NCBI GenBank assembly: GCA_019638275.1
Contig: JAHBUC010000002.1
Span: forward strand, 124,001-188,000
Length of the DNA stretch: 64,000 nt
Direction: 5' to 3'
Source of the DNA: Cyclobacteriaceae bacterium
GTDB lineage: Bacteria > Bacteroidota > Bacteroidia > Cytophagales > Cyclobacteriaceae
The translations under genes and the position numbers were made by a program. Positions 50,302 through 59,520 of this stretch are shown here, piece after piece. Below the pieces are notes generated by a model, which did not search any database, was not told where the DNA came from, and saw only the letters and a program-made list of their open reading frames with translations. Positions within the stretch are counted from its first letter, which is position 1. Each line of letters opens with the position of its first letter.

Positions 50302-51957
50302 CTAAGCCTTAATTTTCGCCCACATATCCTTGAGCGTAACCGTTCGGTTGAACACGAGGTTACTCTCCGTTGCATCCGGATCAAGAACAAAATATCCCTT
50401 ACGCATAAACTGATAGCGTGTATCGGCCTTTGTTTTTAGCAAATCAGGCTCAGCAAAAACAGTTTGAACTTTCAATGAATCGGGATTGAGGTGATCTTTA
50501 AAATCGCCTTCGGCATCGGCTACATCTTCAACTTTAAAGAGCCTGTCGTACAAGCGCACTTCAATTTTTGCCGCATGGGCAGCGCTCACCCAATGTAAAG
50601 TGCCTTTTACGTTTATACCTGATGTATCCGAACCGCTTCTACTCTCCGGAATATATGTACAGTGCAGTTCGGTTACATTTCCATGTTTATCTTTTACCAT
50701 CGACTCGCACTTAATTATATAGGCACTTTTTAATCGAACCATTTGCCCCGGTGCCAAACGGAAATACTTCTTCGGAGGATTTTCCATAAAATCTTCCTGT
50801 TCAATAAACAACTCGCGACTAAATGGAATTTCCCGCATTCCGGCAGACTCATCTTCCGGATTATTTTCGCTCGAAACCATTTCAGTTTTTCCTTCCGGAT
50901 AATTGGTGATCACCACCTTAACCGGATCAAACACCACCATCCTGCGCAGGGCAACTTTGTTCAGGTGTTCGCGTACACAGAACTCCAACAAGCCCACATC
51001 AATCAGGTTATCGCGTTTAGCTACACCAATACGGTCGCAAAAATCGCGAATACTCTCAGGGGTATATCCCCTTCTTCGCACACCACTCAACGTTGGCATG
51101 CGCGGGTCGTCCCATCCGCTAACGTGATTTTCATTTACCAATTGTAGCAGCTTACGCTTACTCATTACCGTATACGTCAGGTTCAATCGCGCAAATTCAT
51201 ACTGACGAGATGGATATATCTCGAGGTTTTCAATAAACCAATCATACAGCGCACGATGCGGCACAAACTCAAGTGTGCAAATGCTGTGCGTTATTTTCTC
51301 TATCGAGTCGCTTTGGCCGTGCGCAAAATCATACATCGGATAAATGCACCAGGCATCACCAGTTCGATGATGATGCGCATGTTTAATCCTATAGATAATC
51401 GGATCGCGCATATGCATGTTCGGATGCGCCATGTCAACCTTTGCCCGCAAAACCTTCGAGCCGTCTTTATACTTGCCTGCACGCATATCGGCAAACAGCT
51501 GCAGGTTTTCCTCAATACTGCGGTTGCGATACGGACTATTCGTACCGGGCTGTGTCGGGGTACCTTTTTGCTGTGCAATTTCTTCGCTGGTGCTGTCGTC
51601 CACATACGCCAAACCCTTCCCGATCAGCTTCACCGCGAATTCATACAACTGCTCAAAATAATCGGAAGCATAAAATTCATTAGCCCACTGAAAACCCAAC
51701 CACTGAATGTCATCTTTGATGCTCTCAACATACTCGGTTTCTTCTGTTACGGGGTTGGTGTCATCAAACCGCAGGTTGGTTTTGCCACCGTATTTCAGGG
51801 CAAGACCAAAATTCAGGCAAATGCTTTTGGCGTGGCCGATGTGCAGGTAGCCATTCGGCTCGGGCGGAAAACGGGTGAGTATGGTTTGGTGCTTGCCTTC
51901 CCGCAAGTCGTTTTCAACAATTTCCTCCAGAAAGTTTAGACTCTTTTCCTCAGCCAT
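50302..51957 (-). CDS. glnS: Glutaminyl-tRNA synthetase
   Basis: 551 residues. Charges tRNA-Gln directly. The class I signatures are present: [20 protein letters not shown] near residue 35 and VMSKRKL around 265. The C-terminal anticodon-binding part ([40 protein letters not shown]) is complete. The start is the Met of [13 protein letters not shown]. The gene is divergent from gltX with a 75-bp intergenic region, so Gln and Glu charging may be expressed together. Confidence 0.97.
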   Translation of the reverse strand: MAEEKSLNFLEEIVENDLREGKHQTILTRFPPEPNGYLHIGHAKSICLNFGLALKYGGKTNLRFDDTNPVTEETEYVESIKDDIQWLGFQWANEFYASDYFEQLYEFAVKLIGKGLAYVDDSTSEEIAQQKGTPTQPGTNSPYRNRSIEENLQLFADMRAGKYKDGSKVLRAKVDMAHPNMHMRDPIIYRIKHAHHHRTGDAWCIYPMYDFAHGQSDSIEKITHSICTLEFVPHRALYDWFIENLEIYPSRQYEFARLNLTYTVMSKRKLLQLVNENHVSGWDDPRMPTLSGVRRRGYTPESIRDFCDRIGVAKRDNLIDVGLLEFCVREHLNKVALRRMVVFDPVKVVITNYPEGKTEMVSSENNPEDESAGMREIPFSRELFIEQEDFMENPPKKYFRLAPGQMVRLKSAYIIKCESMVKDKHGNVTELHCTYIPESRSGSDTSGINVKGTLHWVSAAHAAKIEVRLYDRLFKVEDVADAEGDFKDHLNPDSLKVQTVFAEPDLLKTKADTRYQFMRKGYFVLDPDATESNLVFNRTVTLKDMWAKIKA

Positions 51958-52020
51958 GGCAGTTGTGTGTAAAAGGTGCAAAGGTAAAACCGTTTTACAG
52001 AAGAATTATAATTGAACGAT

Positions 52021-52028
52021 TAACTTTG
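52021..52028 (+). promoter_or_regulatory. TAACTTTG -7 element right before gltX
   Basis: TAnnTTTG match only four bases before the gltX ATG. If used, the transcript would be almost leaderless. No proper -33 element at the best distance was seen. Confidence 0.45.
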
Positions 52029-52032
52029 CCCT

Positions 52033-53568
52033 ATGAAAGATGTTCGCGTGCGGTTTGCCCCGAGTCCGACAGGGGCGTTACATATCGGGGGGGTTCGTAC
52101 AGCCCTTTATAATTTTTTGCTGGCCCGGCAGCAGGGCGGAACCATGATTCTCCGTATTGAAGATACTGACCAAAACCGGTATGTACCCGGTGCCGAGGAG
52201 TATATAATGGATTCGCTGGCATGGGCCGGAATACAGATTGATGAAGGTGTTCGCGAGGGCGGGCCATTCGGGCCATACCGCCAGTCGGAACGCAAAGAAA
52301 TATACAGCCAATACGCACAGCAGCTGTTGCAAAGCGGGCATGCCTACTATGCTTTTGATACCGAGGCCGACCTGGAGGCCATGCGCGAACGGCAAAAAGC
52401 CACTGGCTCCGATCAACAGCAGTATAGCAGTGCCACCCGCATGACCATGCGCAATTCGCTTACGCTATCTGCGGAAGAAACCAGAAAGCTTATTGAAACG
52501 GGTCATCCGTATGTTATCCGGTTCAAAATTCCAGAAAACGAAACGGTAGTGTTGCATGATTTGATTCGTGGTGAGGTTTCTGTACAAACCGCCCAGCTCG
52601 ATGATAAAGTCTTGATGAAATCAGACGGAATGCCCACGTACCACCTGGCTAACGTAGTGGATGATTACCTGATGAAAATTTCGCATGTGATCCGTGGCGA
52701 AGAATGGCTTCCTTCTGCTCCACTTCATGTTTTATTGTACAAAGCCTTCGGGTGGGGAAAAGATATGCCGCAGTTTGCACACCTGCCCTTGTTGTTAAAA
52801 CCCGATGGCAACGGCAAACTCAGCAAACGAGATGCTGACCGCATGGGCTTCCCCATCTTTCCTCTCAATTGGACTGATCCGAATACGAAGGAACAATCTA
52901 CCGGCTATCGCGAAGCAGGTTATTTGCCCGAGGCGTTGATTAACTTTCTTGCCTTTCTGGGATGGAACCCCGGTACAGAACAGGAAATCTTTTCAATGAA
53001 TGAATTAATCCAGGCCTTTAGCGTGGAGCGAATTGGAAAAGCCGGAGCAAAATTCGATATCCAAAAAGCCCAATGGTATAACCAGCAATATTTAAGAGCT
53101 AAATCCAACACTGAACTTGCCACACATTTGGTTGACCATCTGAAAAAAGAAAATATCACCTGTTCACAGGATAAGGCAGAAAAAATCTGTGACGTTATGA
53201 AGGAGCGCATCACCTTCCCGCAAGATCTTTGGGAGCAGGGTAAATTTTTCTTCAATGCTCCTGCATCATTTGATGATGGGGTTGTGTCAAAAAAGTGGAA
53301 CGATGATGCTGTGAAGGTATTAACCACTTACCGCGATGCCGTTGAAAAATTGAGTACATTCGATGCAGCGATAGCAAAAGAAACCCTGGAACAGGTTACG
53401 GCCTCACTCCAGATTGGCACAGGAAAAATACTTCAGGCGTTGCGAGTAGCACTGAGTGGAATGGGCGGTGGACCAGATCTGATGATGATTATGGAGATCA
53501 TCGGCAAGGAAGAAGTGGTAAGCCGGTTGACTTTTGCGTTGAATAATCTGAAAATCAAAGTCGGTTAG
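52033..53568 (+). CDS. gltX: Glutamyl-tRNA synthetase
   Basis: 511 residues. The HIGH region is in FAPSPTGALHIGGVRTALYN and the KMSKS-equivalent is GNGKLSKRDADRMG. The zinc-binding Cys residues of the E. coli enzyme are absent, as in many GluRS. The C-terminal domain (residues about 330-511) completes the anticodon-binding region. It starts four bases after a promoter-like TAACTTTG, divergent from glnS. A small Lys-rich gene follows after one base. Confidence 0.97.
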   Translation: MKDVRVRFAPSPTGALHIGGVRTALYNFLLARQQGGTMILRIEDTDQNRYVPGAEEYIMDSLAWAGIQIDEGVREGGPFGPYRQSERKEIYSQYAQQLLQSGHAYYAFDTEADLEAMRERQKATGSDQQQYSSATRMTMRNSLTLSAEETRKLIETGHPYVIRFKIPENETVVLHDLIRGEVSVQTAQLDDKVLMKSDGMPTYHLANVVDDYLMKISHVIRGEEWLPSAPLHVLLYKAFGWGKDMPQFAHLPLLLKPDGNGKLSKRDADRMGFPIFPLNWTDPNTKEQSTGYREAGYLPEALINFLAFLGWNPGTEQEIFSMNELIQAFSVERIGKAGAKFDIQKAQWYNQQYLRAKSNTELATHLVDHLKKENITCSQDKAEKICDVMKERITFPQDLWEQGKFFFNAPASFDDGVVSKKWNDDAVKVLTTYRDAVEKLSTFDAAIAKETLEQVTASLQIGTGKILQALRVALSGMGGGPDLMMIMEIIGKEEVVSRLTFALNNLKIKVG

Positions 53569-53569
53569 C

Positions 53570-53800
53570 ATGACAAAAAAATCAAAACCTGAAAAAAAAC
53601 CGGCTGCAAAAAAGCCGCGTGTTCACAAAGATCTGGAAGGCTTCGAAGTGTCTATCAACCAGTTTGGTGAGTTGAAATCCAACATGGACATTGAAAAAAT
53701 CAACGCCTTTCTGGATAAAAATGTGGACGATAAAAAACTGGCTGAGCGGGATGATTATGATGAGTTGAAAAAAGGAAAAAAGAAAAAGAAGAAAGAATAA
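53570..53800 (+). CDS. Small Lys-rich conserved protein
   Basis: 76 residues with basic ends (MTKKSKPEKKPAAKKPRVHK; KKGKKKKKKE) around a central segment (LEGFEVSINQFGELKSNMDI, EKINAFLDKNVDDKKL). The same small protein is common after gltX in related genomes as far as I can judge. It probably contacts nucleic acid or ribosomes, but this is a guess from charge. The start is two bases after the gltX stop. Confidence 0.7.
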   Translation: MTKKSKPEKKPAAKKPRVHKDLEGFEVSINQFGELKSNMDIEKINAFLDKNVDDKKLAERDDYDELKKGKKKKKKE

Positions 53801-53801
53801 C

Positions 53802-54386
53802 TCAGGAACTCCTTCGAAACCACGGAATCAGGGCGGGAACGCGCTGCTTATAACTGATATATGCCTCCCCATACTTTTTTATCAGCTTCTTTTCTTCCAA
53901 AGGAATACCGATAGCCAGGTAAATAAAAATGCAACAAGCCGAAATCAGCGTAGTAACGTTTGGGATAAATAACCAAAACCCCACGACCATCAAAATCGTG
54001 GCTGAATAAATGGGGTGGCGCACATGCTTCAGTATTCCGTCTGCTCTAAACTGTTCATGTTCATCCGATTCAAAGCCTGCAAAACCCTTCAGACTATATT
54101 GTTTAAAGGCAGCCTTGAAAATAAAAATGGAAAAGGTGGCCAGTATCAGGCTGAAGTATCGGTTCCAATCACTGGATTCAATAAGATAAGCTGAAGAAAT
54201 GGAGGCATTCAACAACAACATGGCAAAAAGCCCGATCGTTGAAAAGAAAACATACAACAACCGATAATACCTAAATGCGCTACGCATGTTCTGGCTGAAA
54301 TACTGCTTTGCGCCATCAGCCGCAAAAACGCTGTGAAGACCGAGGTAAGCTATCCAGCCCAAAACCAACAAACTGTATTTTTCCAC
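53802..54386 (-). CDS. Isoprenylcysteine/phospholipid methyltransferase-like membrane protein
   Basis: 194 residues with five or six membrane helices. The C-terminal blocks GILKHVRHPIYSATILMVVG and PLEEKKLIKKYGEAYISYKQ are the SAM-binding signatures of the ICMT/PEMT fold. It probably methylates a lipid or a prenylated compound. It converges on the Lys-rich gene and is divergent from the oxidoreductase gene with 44 bp between starts. Confidence 0.85.
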   Translation of the reverse strand: MEKYSLLVLGWIAYLGLHSVFAADGAKQYFSQNMRSAFRYYRLLYVFFSTIGLFAMLLLNASISSAYLIESSDWNRYFSLILATFSIFIFKAAFKQYSLKGFAGFESDEHEQFRADGILKHVRHPIYSATILMVVGFWLFIPNVTTLISACCIFIYLAIGIPLEEKKLIKKYGEAYISYKQRVPALIPWFRRSS

Positions 54387-54413
54387 AACTCCAATTTACA
54401 TTAAAAACCTCCT

Positions 54414-54421
54414 TACCTTTG
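54414..54421 (+). promoter_or_regulatory. TACCTTTG -7 element
   Basis: TAnnTTTG match nine bases before the ATG of the saccharopine-dehydrogenase-like gene; the -33 position has no clear TTG. Confidence 0.45.
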
Positions 54422-54430
54422 GATAGTTCC

Positions 54431-55651
54431 ATGACTATGAAATCTATTAAGCTCGGCATCATTCGCGAAGGTAAAGTTCCACCCGATAAGCGCGTTCCAT
54501 TTACACCCTTGCAAACAGAAGAAATCGAACAACGGTTTCCGAACGTCAAGGTAATTTGTCAATCAAGTGAAGTGCGTGCCTTCAAAGATGATGAGTACCG
54601 TGAATTAGGCATTGAGGTTAGGCCTGATGTAACCGATTGCGATGTTCTGATGGGCATAAAAGAAGTGCCCATAGCTGGTCTTATTCCGAATAAAACCTAC
54701 CTGTTCTTTTCGCATACGATTAAAAAGCAACCTTACAACAAAAAGCTACTGCAGGAGATACTCAAAAGAAAAATCAGGTTAATCGATTACGAAACCTTAA
54801 AAGACAGATTGGGGAACAGGCTTGTAGCGTTTGGTCGATATGCAGGAATAGTTGGTGCCTACAATGGCTTATGGACTTATGGAAAACGCTACGGAGATTA
54901 TTCTTTGCGTAGAGCGTTTGACTGTTTTGATGTAAATGACCTCAAGCTTGAGTTGCGCAAAGTGAAATTGCCTCCCGTTAAAATTATCCTTACTGGTGCT
55001 GGCCGTGTTGGAAAAGGTGCTATGGAAACACTTGATACCGCGGGCATACGCAAAGTTGGTGTGTACGATTTTCTGACTAAAACATTTGATGAGCCGGTTT
55101 ACGTTCAGCTTGGCAGTGCCGATTACCACATCAGGCATGAGGGTAGGCACTTTAACCGCGATGAATTTCATCAGCATCCGGAACGTTATGATTCAACGTT
55201 TTTGTCGTTTACTAAAGTTGCCGACATTCTGATGGCAGGCGCATTCTGGAATCCGAAAGCACCCGTTTTGTTTACGCGTGAAGACATGTGTTCACCCGAA
55301 TTCAAGATTAAAATTATTGCCGATATCACCTGCGATGTGGGCGGCTCCATTCCTAGTACCATTCGGGCCAGTACCATTCCTGAGCCTTTATATGATTACG
55401 ATCCACAAACCGGGCAGGAAAAACCTTCTTTAAGTAATGATAAACACATAACGGTAATGGCGGTGGATAACCTCCCGTGTGAACTTCCCCGCAGCGCCTC
55501 GGAAGAGTTTGGTCGTGATTTAATTGACCGGATTTTACCGTTGCTTTTTGTAAAAGATGCGGATGGTGTTTTGAAGCGTGCGACTATAGCTAAAGGCGGA
55601 CAGCTAACCGAAAACTTTGCTTACCTTGAAGACTACGTAGCAGAAAAATAA
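54431..55651 (+). CDS. NAD(P)-dependent oxidoreductase, saccharopine/alanine dehydrogenase type
   Basis: 406 residues. The N-terminal AlaDH/PNT domain (IKLGIIREGKVPPDKRVPFT) and the NAD-binding part (VKIILTGAGRVGKGAMETLD) match the AlaDH/saccharopine dehydrogenase family. AVDNLPCELPRSASEEFGRD near the end is the block of LYS1-type saccharopine dehydrogenases. The substrate is not certain; lysine metabolism is possible but no other lysine genes are near. The start is at the first ATG after the promoter; a Met two residues in is equally likely. It is followed by a DUF4286 gene after five bases. Confidence 0.85.
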   Translation: MTMKSIKLGIIREGKVPPDKRVPFTPLQTEEIEQRFPNVKVICQSSEVRAFKDDEYRELGIEVRPDVTDCDVLMGIKEVPIAGLIPNKTYLFFSHTIKKQPYNKKLLQEILKRKIRLIDYETLKDRLGNRLVAFGRYAGIVGAYNGLWTYGKRYGDYSLRRAFDCFDVNDLKLELRKVKLPPVKIILTGAGRVGKGAMETLDTAGIRKVGVYDFLTKTFDEPVYVQLGSADYHIRHEGRHFNRDEFHQHPERYDSTFLSFTKVADILMAGAFWNPKAPVLFTREDMCSPEFKIKIIADITCDVGGSIPSTIRASTIPEPLYDYDPQTGQEKPSLSNDKHITVMAVDNLPCELPRSASEEFGRDLIDRILPLLFVKDADGVLKRATIAKGGQLTENFAYLEDYVAEK

Positions 55652-55656
55652 GAGAT

Positions 55657-55959
55657 ATGTTTTTATACAACGTTACCATCGGCATTGATAAGGATATTGA
55701 ACAAGAATGGGTTGCCTGGATGAAGACCGAACACATTCCCGATGTGCTCAACACCGGTCTGTTTTTAAATTATAAAATGTACAAGGTGTTGCACGACAAT
55801 GACGATGGCAGCATTTCGTATAGCGTACAATATTTTGCCGAAACCCTGGAAAACGTAGTGCAGTATCTCGAAAAGTTTGCCCCCGCCTTGATAGAAAAAC
55901 ACAAACAAAAATATGGCGGCCGGCACGTGGCGTTCAGAACGTTGCTGGAGGAGATCTGA
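55657..55959 (+). CDS. DUF4286 family protein
   Basis: 100 residues: FLYNVTIGIDKDIEQEWVAW, MKTEHIPDVLNTGLFLNYKM and SYSVQYFAETLENVVQYLEK are the family blocks, giving a ferredoxin-like alpha/beta fold. Function unknown. Five bases after the oxidoreductase stop, so cotranscribed. It converges on the GNAT gene with one base between. Confidence 0.85.
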   Translation: MFLYNVTIGIDKDIEQEWVAWMKTEHIPDVLNTGLFLNYKMYKVLHDNDDGSISYSVQYFAETLENVVQYLEKFAPALIEKHKQKYGGRHVAFRTLLEEI

Positions 55960-55960
55960 T

Positions 55961-56449
55961 TTATTTGGTTGAAATCAGTTTTATGATCTCATCGCGCTCC
56001 AGACTGCAGTTTATCCACTCACCATCCAGCTTCGCCTTATAATATTTCTCATAGAAATTAATAGCCGGTTCATTCCAATCCAACACCTGCCACATCATGC
56101 CCGAGCAATCCTCATCCAGCGCATGTTGCATGGTACGATCAAACAGTAATTTACCGATTCCCTTGCCACGTTCTGTTTCGGTTACCACAATGTCTTCCAG
56201 GTAAAGTCGCTTGCCCTTCCAGGTAGAGTAACGCCAATAGTAAATAGAGATGCCCACAACTCCCTTTTCATTCTCAGCCACAAACAAGCCATAAATCGGA
56301 TTCGGGCCGAAACCATCTTTCTCCATCAATTCAACCGTATTGATTACTTCGTGCGGAGCTTTTTCATACAAGGCAAGTTCCTTAATCAACTCAAGAACAC
56401 GCGGCAGATCGGCTTTTGTACCTTTTCGTATGGTAATGTCTGTTTTCAT
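55961..56449 (-). CDS. GNAT family N-acetyltransferase (polyamine-type)
   Basis: 162 residues, with blocks like spermidine/thialysine acetyltransferases: IRKGTKADLPRVLELIKELA, LYLEDIVVTETERGKGIGKL and VLDWNEPAINFYEKYYKAKL. The acetyl-CoA loop is RGKGIG. The start is the Met of MKTDITIRKG; the upstream extension runs through a terminator hairpin. It probably acetylates a polyamine or amino acid analogue. Confidence 0.9.
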   Translation of the reverse strand: MKTDITIRKGTKADLPRVLELIKELALYEKAPHEVINTVELMEKDGFGPNPIYGLFVAENEKGVVGISIYYWRYSTWKGKRLYLEDIVVTETERGKGIGKLLFDRTMQHALDEDCSGMMWQVLDWNEPAINFYEKYYKAKLDGEWINCSLERDEIIKLISTK

Positions 56450-56450
56450 A

Positions 56451-56483
56451 AAAATAAAAGGGGCTATCGGTAGACAGCCCCTT
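56451..56483 (-). terminator. Intrinsic terminator of the prolyl oligopeptidase gene
   Basis: On the minus strand AAGGGGCT, a ten-base loop, AGCCCCTT and then TTTATTTT. It stands about 25 bp after the peptidase stop, just before the GNAT ATG. Confidence 0.85.
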
Positions 56484-56506
56484 AAATTAAAAAAATTCAA
56501 TTGTTA

Positions 56507-58642
56507 TTACATATCACCTTTCGCTATAGGCGGAATTACACCCATATTATACCATGCAAATGAATATTGATCGGCAATGGATTCAATTCCCTTGCTCAGG
56601 TTTGAGGCACCATGAGCTGAATTCACATCAATACGGATTAAAACAGGATTGTTCCCTGCATGATTTCCCTGTAGTGCTGCAGCAAACTTGAAGCTATGTG
56701 CCGGCACAACCCGATCATCACGATCAGCCGTAGTGACCATTGTAGCTGGATAGTTTGTTCCGGGTTTTAACGCATGAACTGGCGAATATTTTTTCAAATA
56801 CTCAAACATCTCTTTTGAATCTTCAGCAGTTCCATAATCCGGAGCCCAAGCCGCACCTATCGTAAACTTATGATAACGCAACATGTCCATCACACCCACC
56901 GCAGGAAAAGCCACTTTAGCCAAATCAGGTCGTTGAGTCATCACCGCTCCAATTAATAGACCACCATTCGATCCTCCATTGATAGCCAGGTACTCGCTTG
57001 ACGTATACTTTTCACTTATTAAGTACTCTCCCGCTGCAATAAAATCATCAAACACATTTTGCTTATTCATCTTTGTTCCGGCCAAATGCCATTTCTCCCC
57101 ATATTCACCTCCACCACGAAGGTTTGGTTGTGCAAAAATTCCACCGTTCTCCAGCCACACCATTCTTGATGCGCTGAAAGATGGTGTTAAACTAATGTTG
57201 AAGCCTCCATAGGCATATAACCACGTTGGATTCTTACCATTAAGTTCAATCCCCTTTTTGTGAACAATGAACATGGGAATTTTTGTACCGTCCTTGCTGG
57301 TGTAGAATACTTGCTTGGTCTCAAAATCATCTGGATTAAAGTCAATTTTTGGCCGAGCGTATTCCGTTGACGCACCGGATGCGATGTTGTATTTAAAGCT
57401 GGTTGGCGGGTAAGTGAATGAGGTAAAGGTATAATACAGATCCTGATCGTCTTTCCATCCACCAAATCCATTGGCTGTTCCAATGTCAGGCAACTCAATC
57501 TCCCGTTCAAACTTTCCATTCAGGTCATACTGCTTAACCTGAGTCTTTACATCAACCAGGTAGCTTGCGAAAATTTTTCCTCCACCTGCTGATGTGCTTA
57601 GGGTGTTCTCCGTTTCCGGAATCAGATCTTTCCAGTTTTCGTACGAAGGGTTGGCGGCATCTACCCACACTACTTTTGAATTAGGCGCCTGATAATTTGT
57701 CTCTATAAACAATCTTGACCCTTCGGTTTCGATTACATATTGATCGCTTTCAAATCCTGTTTTGATGTGCAGAATCTTACCATCAGGTTTAGATAGGTCC
57801 TGAACATATAACTCATTACCAGTGGTACCTTCGGCAGTTGTCATAATCAAATAACGTTCATCTTCAGAGACAAATCCGCTTACAAATCTCCGCTTTTCCT
57901 TTTCACCAAAAATCACCTTATCCTGAGAAGAGGGGGTACCCAGCTTATGATAATAGAGTACTTGATATTCATTTTTTGCTCCAAGACTTTTGTTCAACCC
58001 TTCAGCAAACCGGTTGATGTAATAACCGTCATTGCCTCTCCAGGAAATGGAACTTTGCTTCATGTTTCGAATGGTGTCTTCCACCAACGATTTGTCGGAT
58101 GTCCTGATCACCACGGTTTCGGCACGATCAGCACCACCCTTAGCGATTTGAAAGGCTAACAAAGAACCATCCTTTGAAAACGATAACCCACGCATGGTGG
58201 TAGTACCATCTTTTGAAAAGGTATTGGGATCCAGAAACAATTCAGCCTCACCGTTCTCGCCCTTCTTGCGGTACAATACATATTGATTCTGAAGTCCGTC
58301 ATTCTTGTAGAAGTAGTAATATTCACCTCTACGGAAAGGGGTACCGAGTTTTTCATAGTTATTCAACTCCAACAATCGCTGCTTAACCGCATCGCGATAG
58401 GTGATGTTTTTCAGATAACCAAACGTTACATCATTTTGCGCGGTAACCCAATCTGCTGTGGCTTTGGCAGTGTCATTTTCCAGCCAACGGTACGGATCAG
58501 GCACTTCTGTTCCGAAGTACACATCTACTGTGTCAACTTTTTGCGTAGCCGGGTAGGTTAGTGCTGTTTCTGCTTCCTTTTTCTGACAGCCACTAAGGCC
58601 AATCAGGATAAGGCCAGACACCCATAAAGCATGTGATTTCAT
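56507..58642 (-). CDS. Prolyl oligopeptidase family serine peptidase, lipoprotein
   Basis: 711 residues, S9A family. A lipobox at Cys19 (MKSHALWVSGLILIGLSGC) anchors it in an envelope membrane. The N-terminal beta-propeller (VEVPDPYRWLENDTA-like; NDTAKATADWVTAQNDVTFG) leads to the alpha/beta hydrolase domain with Ser in AINGGSNGGLLIGAVMTQRP, Asp in TTADRDDRVVPAHSFKF and His in NSAHGASNLSKG. It cleaves short peptides after proline. It ends at a good terminator. Confidence 0.95.
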   Translation of the reverse strand: MKSHALWVSGLILIGLSGCQKKEAETALTYPATQKVDTVDVYFGTEVPDPYRWLENDTAKATADWVTAQNDVTFGYLKNITYRDAVKQRLLELNNYEKLGTPFRRGEYYYFYKNDGLQNQYVLYRKKGENGEAELFLDPNTFSKDGTTTMRGLSFSKDGSLLAFQIAKGGADRAETVVIRTSDKSLVEDTIRNMKQSSISWRGNDGYYINRFAEGLNKSLGAKNEYQVLYYHKLGTPSSQDKVIFGEKEKRRFVSGFVSEDERYLIMTTAEGTTGNELYVQDLSKPDGKILHIKTGFESDQYVIETEGSRLFIETNYQAPNSKVVWVDAANPSYENWKDLIPETENTLSTSAGGGKIFASYLVDVKTQVKQYDLNGKFEREIELPDIGTANGFGGWKDDQDLYYTFTSFTYPPTSFKYNIASGASTEYARPKIDFNPDDFETKQVFYTSKDGTKIPMFIVHKKGIELNGKNPTWLYAYGGFNISLTPSFSASRMVWLENGGIFAQPNLRGGGEYGEKWHLAGTKMNKQNVFDDFIAAGEYLISEKYTSSEYLAINGGSNGGLLIGAVMTQRPDLAKVAFPAVGVMDMLRYHKFTIGAAWAPDYGTAEDSKEMFEYLKKYSPVHALKPGTNYPATMVTTADRDDRVVPAHSFKFAAALQGNHAGNNPVLIRIDVNSAHGASNLSKGIESIADQYSFAWYNMGVIPPIAKGDM

Positions 58643-58746
58643 AAATTTTGAGGTTTATATACAAGTTTACCAATTACCCATTGTTTTTTTCAACTGATTT
58701 ATGATAAGTGGAAAAACTAAGCTATGTAACTCCATGTTGTGTACAT

Positions 58747-59520
58747 ATGAAAAATCCGGTTGTCAACGCGCTCATTCATACTTTCGTACTCATCGCAGTA
58801 CTTACTGTTAATGCACTGGCCAACATTCTACCCATCAATGGCTTGAACACGGGAGAGGTTTCTGCCTTGTACCCAAGCCTGTTCACCCCGGCAGGTATTA
58901 CTTTCTCCATCTGGAGTGTGATCTACCTGTTGCTGCTCGCATTCGTTTTGTGGCAATGGATTCGCCTGCGCGACACGCGCACACAGGAAATCTATTGGCA
59001 ACTATCACCTTATTTTATCCTTTCTTCTGTTTTCAATATTTCCTGGATTTTAGTCTGGCACTTTCTCTATGTGTGGATATCCGTAATCATTATGCTTGCC
59101 TTTTTGGTAACACTTACGCTAGCCTTTCTCAAACTTCAACAAGCAAACCTGAACACGCGCGCAAATCGCTTCTTCATTTCACTACCACTCACAACTTACT
59201 TTGCGTGGATTTGTGTAGCCACCATTGCCAACATAGCCACCGCACTTGTTTCCCTGAAATTATCATCGTACATGCTTTCACCGGAAACCTGGACGGTGAT
59301 CATGATGGCGATTGCCTTCTTGCTTGCCGTCTACATTACACTAACGTATAAGAAACCTGCCTTTGCTGCAGTGGTTACCTGGGCATTGGCGGGTATCTGG
59401 TTACGATCACTAAATGGCGATAGTCAATTGATTTACATCACCGCTGCATCTTTAACTATTCTATGTGGGTTGTTGTTTCTTTTCTCACTCTTAAAAACCG
59501 CCCTCATTTCTTTTAAATAA
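58747..59520 (+). CDS. TspO/MBR-related tryptophan-rich membrane protein
   Basis: 257 residues with seven or eight membrane helices. NALANILPINGLNTGEVSAL, then LYPSLFTPAGITFSIWSVIY match the N-terminal part of TspO-like proteins of the longer bacterial type. TspO binds tetrapyrroles or steroids; this longer group is uncharacterised. The start is placed at MKNPVVNALIH; an ATG 39 bases upstream gives an extra Cys-containing tail. Its end overlaps the porin gene by eight bases. Confidence 0.75.
   Translation: MKNPVVNALIHTFVLIAVLTVNALANILPINGLNTGEVSALYPSLFTPAGITFSIWSVIYLLLLAFVLWQWIRLRDTRTQEIYWQLSPYFILSSVFNISWILVWHFLYVWISVIIMLAFLVTLTLAFLKLQQANLNTRANRFFISLPLTTYFAWICVATIANIATALVSLKLSSYMLSPETWTVIMMAIAFLLAVYITLTYKKPAFAAVVTWALAGIWLRSLNGDSQLIYITAASLTILCGLLFLFSLLKTALISFK

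Noticed and set aside
51256..51939. Long open frame of 227 codons on the plus strand opposite glnS
   Set aside because: It lies fully inside glnS, has no family features and is rich in the residue pattern expected from an antisense frame.
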